A DNA stretch of 64,000 bases from Rhizobiales bacterium GAS188. GTDB lineage: Bacteria; Pseudomonadota; Alphaproteobacteria; Rhizobiales; Beijerinckiaceae. Made by a program: the position numbers and the translations under genes. The DNA lies in NCBI GenBank assembly GCA_900104855.1, contig FNSS01000002.1:310001-374000 (forward strand). Direction: 5' to 3'. Below, piece after piece: positions 41,985-50,486 of the stretch (position 1 is its first letter; each line of letters begins with the position of its first letter). The notes below the pieces were generated by a model. The model was not told the DNA's origin. It did no database searches and saw only the letters and a list, made by a program, of their open reading frames with translations.

Positions 41985-42342
41985 TCCGCTATTCGATCAG
42001 GGGGCCGCCTTCCTGGCCTCGCGCTCGGCGAGCTAGCTCAAGCGGATGCCTACCAATGTGCCCCCCTCTCGAATGGATGACAAAGAGCTTGGCTTTTTCG
42101 GCTTGAATGGCATGGTCGGTTTCGGTCGACGCGTCCGATTTGTCCCACGCGCCGGCGCTCGACGGCCGCGCGTGCCGAGCGGCAGGCGATCGAGGCCGGC
42201 AAATGTTCGCGAATCTCAGGGGACATCGAATGGTCTTGTTAGGGCTTTGGCGGCCGAGACGCATGAAAACTGGCTCGAGGCGTGCCGCCGGCCTCGCCCC
42301 AGCAATCACACTCTCAAGTTGAGGGGCCGTGCGAACTTGCCC
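41985..42342. other. Intergenic, no gene seen
   Basis: About 360 bases lie between the small membrane protein and the Nudix gene. No protein-like frame, repeat or terminator was identified. Confidence 0.4.
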
Positions 42343-42870
42343 TCACCACCGCTGCGAAGAAGGGGCTCCCAATATGACCTCGGCGATGCGCGCCCGAGTG
42401 CCGGTCGTGGTATCCACGGGAAGAGCTCCGAGAGAAAAGAATCCGTGCGCGGAAATTTCCTGATTGGGTACCGGGACGCGCGTCTGGCGGAAGGAACGCA
42501 CCACAAACACCGCGACGTGGTCACGCTGAGATGACCGGCTGTTGAAGAACATACCGTGTAGCACTGGCGGTTCGAGGATTTCGATATTGCCCTCCTCGAC
42601 CAATTCGCGAGCCAAAGCCTCAACCAGTGTCTCCCCGGGTTCTACACCGCCACCCGGGAATTGCCACCCCGGCACATATGTGTGCGTGACCAGAAAGACT
42701 TTTTCGTTTTTGTCGATGACGAGCCCGCGCACGCCGAGCGTCATTCCTCGCGCCCACCGCCAATAAAGGTGAAGAGCGCGATGGACCGACGCTTCAATCC
42801 CTTGTCGCACTTTATTCATTCGTTGCGGGTGTTTTCGAAAATGCTCCAAAGCGAAGACGAAGTCTAGCAC
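42343..42870 (-). CDS. Nudix hydrolase
   Basis: This is a nucleoside-diphosphate-linked hydrolase of up to 175 residues. Residues 74-96 form the Nudix box: GGVEPGE, then TLVEALA, then RELVEEGNI. The Gly normally after REUXEEX is Asn here (EEGNI), while the metal-binding Glu residues are kept. VTHTYVPGWQFPGG before the box and FVVRSFRQ after it complete the fold. The start may be the ATG at 42870 or the one at 42819 (MNKVRQGIEAS). Such a gene at the edge of polysaccharide loci often has a housekeeping or NDP-sugar-cleaving role. Confidence 0.85.
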   Translation of the reverse strand: MLDFVFALEHFRKHPQRMNKVRQGIEASVHRALHLYWRWARGMTLGVRGLVIDKNEKVFLVTHTYVPGWQFPGGGVEPGETLVEALARELVEEGNIEILEPPVLHGMFFNSRSSQRDHVAVFVVRSFRQTRVPVPNQEISAHGFFSLGALPVDTTTGTRARIAEVILGAPSSQRW

Positions 42871-43178
42871 CGGTCGGTGCGACGACGCGAGTTCAAGATG
42901 CAGGCGCAGGTCGCCCGGCTAGCGCAGCGCTTCTGGACGTTCATGAGAGCCGTCCGCAACACATTCAACACACAGCGCCATCTCACAGCCGCATCGCTCT
43001 CATCCAAGCGGCCAACCTTGCCGGCAAGACCGTAGCTATCGTCTGCGGTCATATTCGGTGATTTCGATGGAATTCATCCCCGAAACCGAGATCGGTCGGC
43101 ATCACCGCTTGTTATGAACTGTGTTAAGTGGCCGATGCTTGCATCTCGGCAGCACGGCCTATCGTGCAAGATGCGCTG
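42871..43178. other. Intergenic, no gene seen
   Basis: About 310 bases contain no convincing coding frame. This is the boundary between the Nudix gene and the exopolysaccharide locus. Confidence 0.4.
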
Positions 43179-43739
43179 TTATAACGCGGACAGGCGGTTC
43201 GCGTCGAGCTTCATCCTGACCGCTTGGCACATCAAATCGAGAAGGACCACGATACGGTCCTTCTCGTGTAATGATAGGATGCTGACTACGGTTCCCTCGA
43301 ATGCTCCGCTGGTAATACGCACGCGCTGGCCGACTCGATAGATGGGCGACGCAAGAGTAATTGCGCCATCGGTTTCTCGTGCCTTGAAGCTCTGGATCAG
43401 AGAATCCTCTACAAGACCAAGCTCTTCGCCGAAATGGACCAGCGTTCGGACACCAAACGTCGACAGAATAGGACGCCAGCAATGTAAGTTGGGGTCGACT
43501 TGGGCGAACAGATAGCCGGGGAATAGCGGTCTCAGCACATCCTGCGAGCGTCGCGCATGTCGGATCCTTTTCCGCACCATGGGGCAGTACACGCTAAAGG
43601 CTTGACGGGACAGATGCTCGCATGCAAGAAATTCTCGATGAGGATGGGTATTGACAACAGCCCACTGTGGAGGATGCGTCGGACGGCCAACTACCTCTGG
43701 GATTGTCGCTATCAATGTGACCAATCTCAAGCTGTCCAT
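43179..43739 (-). CDS. NusG/RfaH-like transcription elongation factor
   Basis: This is a specialised NusG paralogue of 186 residues. The NGN domain covers residues about 25-115 (QWAVVNTHPHREFLACEHL, FPGYLFAQVD, TLVHFGEELGLVED). The KOW motif covers residues about 133-160 (YRVGQRVRITSGAFEGTVVS). The start at 43739 removes an Arg/Ser-rich leader. Proteins of this type load onto RNA polymerase and prevent premature termination in long polysaccharide operons. It is divergent from the exopolysaccharide operon starting at 44038, with about 300 bases between, which should hold both promoters and any recruitment site. I could not identify an ops-like element. Confidence 0.85.
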   Translation of the reverse strand: MDSLRLVTLIATIPEVVGRPTHPPQWAVVNTHPHREFLACEHLSRQAFSVYCPMVRKRIRHARRSQDVLRPLFPGYLFAQVDPNLHCWRPILSTFGVRTLVHFGEELGLVEDSLIQSFKARETDGAITLASPIYRVGQRVRITSGAFEGTVVSILSLHEKDRIVVLLDLMCQAVRMKLDANRLSAL

Positions 43740-44037
43740 CTCGAATACGAGTGCGCATAAATAGCTTGCTCGTTGCCGCTGGGCAAGCACGACATCGCTA
43801 GTCGCTTTACTGCAGGTCCGGGGGGGTCGCGGAGTTTTGCCCCGTACCACACAGGACAGGGCGACCGCGCCATCGCGGACCAAGCATGACCATAAAGCTG
43901 TCGCCGTCGATCTGATTCGACGGGGGTTGAGGGTCGCTCGCGCCGAGCCCCGAAATGTTGCCTTCGACGTGTTTTCCGCCGTCGCTGGCAATTATTCGGG
44001 CCTCGGAGAGCGTAACCTTTGCGTTGTGGGTAAGACA

Positions 44038-45591
44038 ATGCGTAGATTCGTGATCCCATCGGTTGATCTGCTTAGTGAAGCGCTCGCCACGGTCGCAGCC
44101 CTCTTAATCCGCGATAATTTCGAGACTTCGATAGAAAGGTTGGAGGGCTTCGCGCCCTACCTTCTTGTCACCCTCATCGTAGCTGCACCTGTCAATGCCC
44201 TCTTGGGGATCAGTCGCACCCTATGGCGGTTCACCACCATAGCGGACTGTCAGCGAGTCTTGGCGGCTACGGTCGCGACGACGTGCGGTACGGTGGTGAT
44301 CAGCTTTTGGGTCAACAGGCTCGATGGGGTGGCGCGTGCTCTACCGATCCTGCAGGCTCTTTTGATCCTGTTTGTCCTCGTGGGTATGCGCGCGGCGCTT
44401 CGCGTGTGGTGCTCGGCCCGCGATCGCCCTACGGCCCCAGCCGTGGCCCCGCGCTGCAAAGGTAAGACGGTGCTCGTTGTCGGAGTGAGCACTCTGACCG
44501 ATCTCTATTTGCGGTCGGTTGCCGAATTTGCACCGGAGCGCGTCAACATCGCCGGGCTGTTGGCGCGCCACGGCCGACACACTGGACGCGCTCTGAATCG
44601 GCATCCGATTTTGGGGACCTGCGAAGAGGTCGCAGAAATCCTGCGAGCCCTTGAGGTTCATGGCGTGACCGTGGATCGCATCCTCGTGGTCGACGCATTC
44701 GAGCGCTTGTCGGCGGAGGCGCAGGGGGCGTTGTTGTCCGTCGAGAAGTCTATGGGCATTCGTCTCGAGTTTCTTACCGAACAGCTGGGTTTCGAGGCGC
44801 CATCCCGTTTTGCAGCGAGGGGCGCCGACTGGCGCCCACCATCGGCGGAGGGGGCCGCCGCGTTCTCATTCCCCGCTGCGGATTTGGCTGCGCTGGCGCG
44901 GCGGCCGTACTGGCGTGTGAAACGGGCACTGGATATCGTCGTAGCTTTGTGGTTGCTGGTTTTTTTGGCGCCTTTGACGTTGGTCGTGGCCGTTCTCGTC
45001 GCGTTGGACGTCGGAATGCCGGTGGTGTTCTGGCAGCGGCGGCCCGGCCTCGGCGGGCGACCGTTCAAGCTGTTCAAATTCCGCACCATGCGCGCCGCCC
45101 ACGATGCCGCAGGGCGACGCTTAGCCGACGCGGATCGGCTATCAGTCATCGGAAGGCTGTTGCGGCGAATGCGCCTCGATGAATTGCCTCAGCTCTATCA
45201 CATATTGGTGGGCGAGATGTCGTTCGTCGGGCCGCGTCCGTTGCTGCCCGCCGATCAGCCAGCTTTGTATGCCGCACGCCTCATTGTGCGCCCAGGCCTC
45301 ACCGGCTGGGCGCAGGTCAAAGGAGGGCGTCTTGTTTCACCCGCCGACAAGGCTGCGCTGGACGTGTGGTATTTGAAGAACGCCTCACTCGCGCTCGACT
45401 TGAAAATTATTCTGAAGACTCCGCCGATGCTCATTCTTGGCGAGCGGGCCAACAACGCAGCCGTTCACAGGGCGTGGCGCGAGCTGAGGCAGGCCGGCAT
45501 CTGCTCGGCACGCGATTTAGCAAGCTCGAAGGACGTTTCGGTTCGTGACGTAAGCGGCGCACGCCTTACGGATGGTGACGTGCGGCCGTAA
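44038..45591 (+). CDS. Exopolysaccharide polyprenyl-phosphate sugar-1-phosphate transferase
   Basis: This initiating transferase has 517 residues. The N-terminal part has several membrane helices (LLSEALATVAALLI, YLLVTLIVAAPVNALLG) and a Rossmann-like region (KTVLVVGVSTLTDLYLRSV). The C-terminal bacterial sugar transferase domain has KRALDIVVALWLLV, FKLFKFRTMR, RMRLDELPQL, SFVGPRPLLP and PGLTGWAQVKGG. It transfers a sugar-1-phosphate from a UDP-sugar to undecaprenyl phosphate at the inner membrane. The ATG at 44038 is preferred because the frame upstream of it is not conserved. It opens the exopolysaccharide operon. Confidence 0.9.
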   Translation: MRRFVIPSVDLLSEALATVAALLIRDNFETSIERLEGFAPYLLVTLIVAAPVNALLGISRTLWRFTTIADCQRVLAATVATTCGTVVISFWVNRLDGVARALPILQALLILFVLVGMRAALRVWCSARDRPTAPAVAPRCKGKTVLVVGVSTLTDLYLRSVAEFAPERVNIAGLLARHGRHTGRALNRHPILGTCEEVAEILRALEVHGVTVDRILVVDAFERLSAEAQGALLSVEKSMGIRLEFLTEQLGFEAPSRFAARGADWRPPSAEGAAAFSFPAADLAALARRPYWRVKRALDIVVALWLLVFLAPLTLVVAVLVALDVGMPVVFWQRRPGLGGRPFKLFKFRTMRAAHDAAGRRLADADRLSVIGRLLRRMRLDELPQLYHILVGEMSFVGPRPLLPADQPALYAARLIVRPGLTGWAQVKGGRLVSPADKAALDVWYLKNASLALDLKIILKTPPMLILGERANNAAVHRAWRELRQAGICSARDLASSKDVSVRDVSGARLTDGDVRP

Positions 45592-45854
45592 CAGCCAAAT
45601 GCGGCAAGCGAAAGCTTGGCGTGACAGGGCGCTTGGCCTCTGGTCGGAGGTTAGGTGCGATGGATCGAGTGACCTCGAGTCACCCGATGTGCGGTAGCGT
45701 GGGCGAAGATGTCGCCGAAGAAGTCGGCTGATCGCGAAATGGCCCGAAATTGTGCGAATTGGCCCTGATCTCCGGGGCCGTCCATCTATACGTGCGTTAT
45801 TTCTGCAATGGAGAGCTCGGCATCAATTTGGGGCTAGCCATAAGGTTATGTGCG

Positions 45855-47825
45855 ATGTGCGGCATCAACGGCATCTACGCGTATCGGGGAAACGAAGCGG
45901 TCGACCGAGACGCTTTGCGGCGTACGCGGGACTCTATGGCCGCACGCGGTCCTGACGGCTGCGGCGAATGGCATTCTGCCGAGGGAGATGTCGGATTTGG
46001 GCACCGGCGCCTCTCGATTATCGACCTCACCGCAAGTGGGGCGCAGCCGATGCTCAGTGCCGACGGCGTCATCGCTGTGACCTTCAACGGCGAGATCTAC
46101 AATTATCGCGCTCTGCGCCGAGAACTCGAAAGTCAAGGCTGTCGGTTCCGGAGCCAGTCGGATACCGAGGTCCTGATCCATTTGTACCAGCGCCGCGGCG
46201 TAGAAATGATCGCCGCATTGCGCGGCATGTATGCCTTCGGTCTCTGGGACGCGGAACGCCGGAGACTGCTGTTGGGGCGTGATCCCTACGGTATCAAGCC
46301 CCTGTACTATGCCGACGATGGCCGATCGATTCAGTTTGCCTCGAGCGTCAAGGCACTCGTTGCGGGTGGGCGGATTTCGCCGGAGACCGCTCCTGAGGGT
46401 GTGGTCGGCTACTATCTTTTCGGCAGCGTTCCCGAGCCCTTCACCACCTACCGAGCGATCCGGTCGATGCCCGCGGGGACGACGCTGACGGTCGACTCAA
46501 GGGGGGCTAATGGACCGAAGCACTACTGCTCCATCGCGGCGACCTATTGCGACGCAGAAGCGCGAGATCGCGTGACGCCACGCGCCGAGGCCCAACAACG
46601 TTTCCGCGATGCCGTCGTCGACAGCGTGCGGCATCATCTGGTTGCAGATGTGCCTGTTGGTGCGTTCCTCTCAGCGGGGGTCGACTCGGGAGCGTTGCTC
46701 GGGCTGATGAGAGAGGTCGGCCAGAACGAAATCAGCACCGTCACGCTCGCTTTCGAAGAGTTTCGAGGTACAGCAAACGATGAGTCGCCGTTGGCGGAGA
46801 CGACCGCGAGACATTATGGGGCGAGCCATACCACCCGTTGGATCACGGCGCAGGAATTTTATGACGAGTTGCCGAAAATCGTCGCGGCCATGGATCAGCC
46901 GAGCATCGATGGCATCAACACCTGGTTTGTAAGCAAAGCTGCACGCGAGATCGGTCTCAAAGTGGCCATCTCCGGAGTCGGAGGCGACGAGCTGCTCGGC
47001 GGCTACGGTACCTTTCAGCACCTGCCAAGGCGTGTGTCATGGCTCCGGCTTGCGCGCAGTGTTCGCGGGTTCGATGGCGTTCTCAGGCGCATGGTCAGAT
47101 CAGCCACTGCGCTGGGGCTCTCCATTCATCCAAAGGCCGCTGGACTTCTCGCCTACGGGGGAACTTACGCCGGGAACTATCTTCTGCAGCGCGGACTTTT
47201 TTTACCCTTTGAACTCGCCAGGATCGTCGAGGACGAAGGCTTGGTGCGCGAGGGTCTTGCGATACTCAGACCCTTGGCCCACATCGCCCGGGTGCTTCAG
47301 CCCGAGCCGTCATCGGCCTTCGGCAAAGTGGCGACACTGGAGTCCTGTCTTTATCTCAGAAATCAACTGCTGCGCGACACGGACTGGGCAGGTATGGCCC
47401 ATTCGCTCGAAGTCCGCACGCCGCTCGTGGATTATCAGCTCTTGCAGAGCGTTGCACCCATCTTGGTGGGCATGCAGGGAAGGAACGGCAAGACGCTGCT
47501 CGCCGGATCTCTGCGGCGCGCGCTTCCGAGCGGGGTCGTTGGCCGCCCAAAGACAGGATTTGGGATTCCGTTGGACGCCTGGTCTCGCACCGTCGCTAGG
47601 CAGCCGCCGATACGCCGGCACGGGAGAAATGCGGACGGCAGGTTGTGGAGTCGAGACTGGGCGCGCTGGATTTCGTCGACCTCCTGTCGGGACGTGGATC
47701 GGGTAGGCGCAGGCGATTATGTTCGGCTCGGGGGCGCGACAGCGAACACAGATTGGTCTCCTTATCCGAGCAATCGGGGGTTTATTCCGGCCGGCGTTCG
47801 GAATCCCGGCAAAAGAGGCCAATGA
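45855..47825 (+). CDS. asnB-like: Asparagine synthase (glutamine-hydrolysing)-like amidotransferase
   Basis: This is a 656-residue protein. The start at 45855 places the catalytic Cys directly after Met (MCGINGIYAYRG), as needed for class II glutaminase activity. The glutaminase domain has GHRRLSIIDLTASG and FNGEIYNYRALR. The synthetase domain has the PP-loop LSAGVDSGALLG and SGVGGDELLGGYG. Near the C-terminus RPKTGFGIPLDAW is followed by a divergent tail of about 75 residues, possibly altered. In polysaccharide loci such proteins are thought to amidate uronic acids. The stop overlaps the next start (ATGA at 47822). Confidence 0.88.
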   Translation: MCGINGIYAYRGNEAVDRDALRRTRDSMAARGPDGCGEWHSAEGDVGFGHRRLSIIDLTASGAQPMLSADGVIAVTFNGEIYNYRALRRELESQGCRFRSQSDTEVLIHLYQRRGVEMIAALRGMYAFGLWDAERRRLLLGRDPYGIKPLYYADDGRSIQFASSVKALVAGGRISPETAPEGVVGYYLFGSVPEPFTTYRAIRSMPAGTTLTVDSRGANGPKHYCSIAATYCDAEARDRVTPRAEAQQRFRDAVVDSVRHHLVADVPVGAFLSAGVDSGALLGLMREVGQNEISTVTLAFEEFRGTANDESPLAETTARHYGASHTTRWITAQEFYDELPKIVAAMDQPSIDGINTWFVSKAAREIGLKVAISGVGGDELLGGYGTFQHLPRRVSWLRLARSVRGFDGVLRRMVRSATALGLSIHPKAAGLLAYGGTYAGNYLLQRGLFLPFELARIVEDEGLVREGLAILRPLAHIARVLQPEPSSAFGKVATLESCLYLRNQLLRDTDWAGMAHSLEVRTPLVDYQLLQSVAPILVGMQGRNGKTLLAGSLRRALPSGVVGRPKTGFGIPLDAWSRTVARQPPIRRHGRNADGRLWSRDWARWISSTSCRDVDRVGAGDYVRLGGATANTDWSPYPSNRGFIPAGVRNPGKRGQ

Positions 47826-49168
47826 TGAGAGAGCCCAACGACGTTGCAATTGAACTCGAGACACGACTGAAGCAGAAAGAGGCGCTGATCGGCGTGATCG
47901 GTCTCGGCTATGTTGGACTTCCCCTATGTGTGGCAGCCTCCGAGTCGGGATTGAAGGTTCTGGGGTTCGACACCGACCCGCGGAAGTCTACCGCGATCGG
48001 TAAAGGGCAAAGCTACCTCAGCCACATTCCGTCAGAGCGGATCAGTCCACTGGCAGAGAAGGGAATGCTGTCGGCGACCGCCGACTTTTCGCGGCTCAGA
48101 GAGCCGGACGCGCTGCTCATTTGCGTGCCGACTCCACTGACCCAGCATCTCGAGCCGAATCTTTCATTCGTTATCTCGTCCGGGAAGGAGGTTGCAAAGC
48201 ATCTGCGGCGCGGGCAGTTGGTCATTCTCGAATCGACAACCTACCCCGGAACGACGCGGGAGGTGCTTCGGCCGATTTTGGAATCGAGCGGACTCAAGTG
48301 CGATCGTGATTTCTTTCTCGCCTTCTCTCCAGAGCGCGAGGATCCCGGCAACCCCGATTTCTCAACGTCCCGAATACCGAAAGTGATCGGCGCCGATTGC
48401 AAAGAAGCGCAGGACGTAGCCGCCGCGCTCTACGACAATTTCGTGACGAAGACGATCAAGGTGCAGTCCACCGCAACGGCGGAGGCTGTCAAGCTGACCG
48501 AGAATATCTTTCGCGCAGTCAATATCGCACTCGTCAACGAGTTGAAGATCGTCTACGCGGCAATGGGCATCGATATCTGGGAAGTGATCGAAGCCGCAAA
48601 AACCAAGCCGTTTGGATACATGCCCTTCTATCCTGGACCAGGCTTGGGCGGACATTGCATTCCGATCGATCCCTTTTACCTGACCTGGAAGGCTAAGGAG
48701 TACGGGATCACGACCCGCTTCATCGAGCTTGCCGGTCAAATCAATTCGAGCATGCCACAATATGTGGTGAACGAGCTCGCCCGTGCGGTCGACGCGACGA
48801 GCGGCAAGGGACTGAGAGGCGCGCGCATCCTGATCATGGGCGTAGCCTACAAGAAGAATGTCGACGATACCCGTGAAAGCCCGGGGCTACGTCTTATGGA
48901 AATGCTTGAAGCACGAGGCGCGAAGATCGGATACTACGATCCTTTCGTTCCGGTCATTCCGGAAATGCGGGAGCACAAGACGCTATCCGGTCGTCACTCG
49001 GAAGAGTGGCGCCCTTCCGCCTTCTTATCCTACGACGCAATCCTCATAGTGACTGATCATGATGTGGTTGATTACGTTGCGCTTGCGAATAGCGCGAACC
49101 TTATTGTCGATACGCGTAATGCATGCCGAAGGGCAGGTGTGACGGCCTCTCATGTTGTACCGGCGTAG
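47822..49168 (+). CDS. UDP-N-acetyl-hexosamine 6-dehydrogenase (nucleotide-sugar dehydrogenase)
   Basis: This is a 448-residue member of the UDP-glucose/GDP-mannose dehydrogenase family. It has the NAD-binding loop GVIGLGYVGLPL near residues 23-34, the substrate-side ESTTYPGTT and FSPEREDPGN, and a catalytic Cys in GLGGHCIPIDPFYL. KLTENIFRAVNIALVNELK is typical of the WbpA/WecC group rather than of simple UDP-glucose dehydrogenase. It oxidises a UDP-N-acetyl-hexosamine to its uronic acid. With the 2-epimerase at 49197 it would provide UDP-ManNAcA or a related precursor. Confidence 0.9.
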   Translation: MMREPNDVAIELETRLKQKEALIGVIGLGYVGLPLCVAASESGLKVLGFDTDPRKSTAIGKGQSYLSHIPSERISPLAEKGMLSATADFSRLREPDALLICVPTPLTQHLEPNLSFVISSGKEVAKHLRRGQLVILESTTYPGTTREVLRPILESSGLKCDRDFFLAFSPEREDPGNPDFSTSRIPKVIGADCKEAQDVAAALYDNFVTKTIKVQSTATAEAVKLTENIFRAVNIALVNELKIVYAAMGIDIWEVIEAAKTKPFGYMPFYPGPGLGGHCIPIDPFYLTWKAKEYGITTRFIELAGQINSSMPQYVVNELARAVDATSGKGLRGARILIMGVAYKKNVDDTRESPGLRLMEMLEARGAKIGYYDPFVPVIPEMREHKTLSGRHSEEWRPSAFLSYDAILIVTDHDVVDYVALANSANLIVDTRNACRRAGVTASHVVPA

Positions 49169-49196
49169 TGTTGGCAGGGGGAGGGGCTTGCGGAAA

Positions 49197-50339
49197 CTAT
49201 CCTGCGCTTCTCATGCGTAGAAAGGCTTCGATGCAGTCAGCGATACGGATGGCGGCTCTGCCGTCCCACAACGCAGGAATCTTTCCCTTGCCGACTCTGG
49301 AGCGTAAGCTGTGCTCGGCGGCCGCAATGAGAGCGTCGGGTGAGCTGCCGACGAGCGTGTTCGTGCCTTCCTGTACAGTTATGGGCCGTTCGGTATTCTC
49401 TCGGACCGTGAGGCATGGGACACCGAGCGCGGTGGTTTCCTCCTGCACGCCTCCGCTGTCGGTGATAACGAGCCTGGCGTCGCGCATGAAGCCCAGCGCG
49501 CGCAGATAGCTCAACGGGGGAGTTGCAAACAAGGCTCCCCGTTCCAAGAGACCACCGAGGTGAGCCGCCGAGATGACGGCTCTTGTCCGCGGATGCAGCG
49601 GGAAGATGAGGCAGAGGTCGCGCGAGATGCGGATCAGTGCTTTCAGAAGCGCCGCGAGCTTACTCGGATCATCGACATTACTTGGCCGGTGGAGCGTGAC
49701 AAACCCGAATCCACGCCCAGTTGCTGCCGTGATGAACTCGGCGCTTGCCCCCATCTCAACCAAAGTGCCGCGGGCGGGTACGGCGCGATCGAGGCAGGCG
49801 TGAAGAGAGTCAATCATGACGTTGCCGACGAAATGAATCCGACCGGCTGCGATGCCCTCCTTGACGAGATTGTCGACGGCCGAGGGCTCGGTAGCCAACA
49901 GCAGATCGGAAAGTCGGTCGGTCACGAGGCGGTTGATTTCCTCGGGCATGGTGCGGTCGAAGCTCCTGAGTCCGGCTTCGACATGCGCAACGGGAATGTT
50001 GAGCTTGGCCGCGGCAAGGCTGGCGGCCATCGTCGAATTCACATCGCCGACGACGAGCACGAGATCTGGACGCTGTGCGACGAAGACGGGTTCGAGCGCC
50101 ATCATGATCCGCGCAGTCTGCTCCGTATGGGTCCCCGAGCCGACTTCGAGATTGATGTCAGGCGATGGAATGGCGAGGTCGTCGAAGAACACAGCACTCA
50201 TGGCAATGTCGTAGTGCTGGCCGGTGTGGATGAGCCGCAGCTTCATGCCATTTCGGCAGCTGAGTGCTCGCATGATGGGAGCGATCTTCACAAAGTTCGG
50301 GCGCGCACCGACGATGCAATCGATGTTGTAAAGATGCAC
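49197..50339 (-). CDS. wecB: UDP-N-acetylglucosamine 2-epimerase (non-hydrolysing)
   Basis: This is a 380-residue GT-B-fold epimerase. Family marks are IVGARPNFVKIAPIMRAL, IHTGQHYDIAMS, LVVGDVNSTMAASLAAAKL, HVEAGLRSFDRTMPEEINR, FVTLHRPSNVDDP and TDSGGVQEETTALGVPCLTV. It interconverts UDP-GlcNAc and UDP-ManNAc (WecB), or a 2,3-diacetamido uronic acid in the WbpI branch. It is on the opposite strand to its neighbours, divergent from the fusion gene at 50487 with about 150 bases between. Confidence 0.93.
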   Translation of the reverse strand: MHLYNIDCIVGARPNFVKIAPIMRALSCRNGMKLRLIHTGQHYDIAMSAVFFDDLAIPSPDINLEVGSGTHTEQTARIMMALEPVFVAQRPDLVLVVGDVNSTMAASLAAAKLNIPVAHVEAGLRSFDRTMPEEINRLVTDRLSDLLLATEPSAVDNLVKEGIAAGRIHFVGNVMIDSLHACLDRAVPARGTLVEMGASAEFITAATGRGFGFVTLHRPSNVDDPSKLAALLKALIRISRDLCLIFPLHPRTRAVISAAHLGGLLERGALFATPPLSYLRALGFMRDARLVITDSGGVQEETTALGVPCLTVRENTERPITVQEGTNTLVGSSPDALIAAAEHSLRSRVGKGKIPALWDGRAAIRIADCIEAFLRMRSAG

Positions 50340-50486
50340 GTCAGATCTCCTTCAGACCTTTGGAGCAGTGCAGGAGACGAGCGGGAAGTTACTTTGAAGC
50401 GCGTGTCGCTCAATCGGGCCGGCGGGCCTCACGCTGCAAACCGTGTCTGGCACTCCATGGCAACTCCCAGTTCGAAAGATTGAAAT

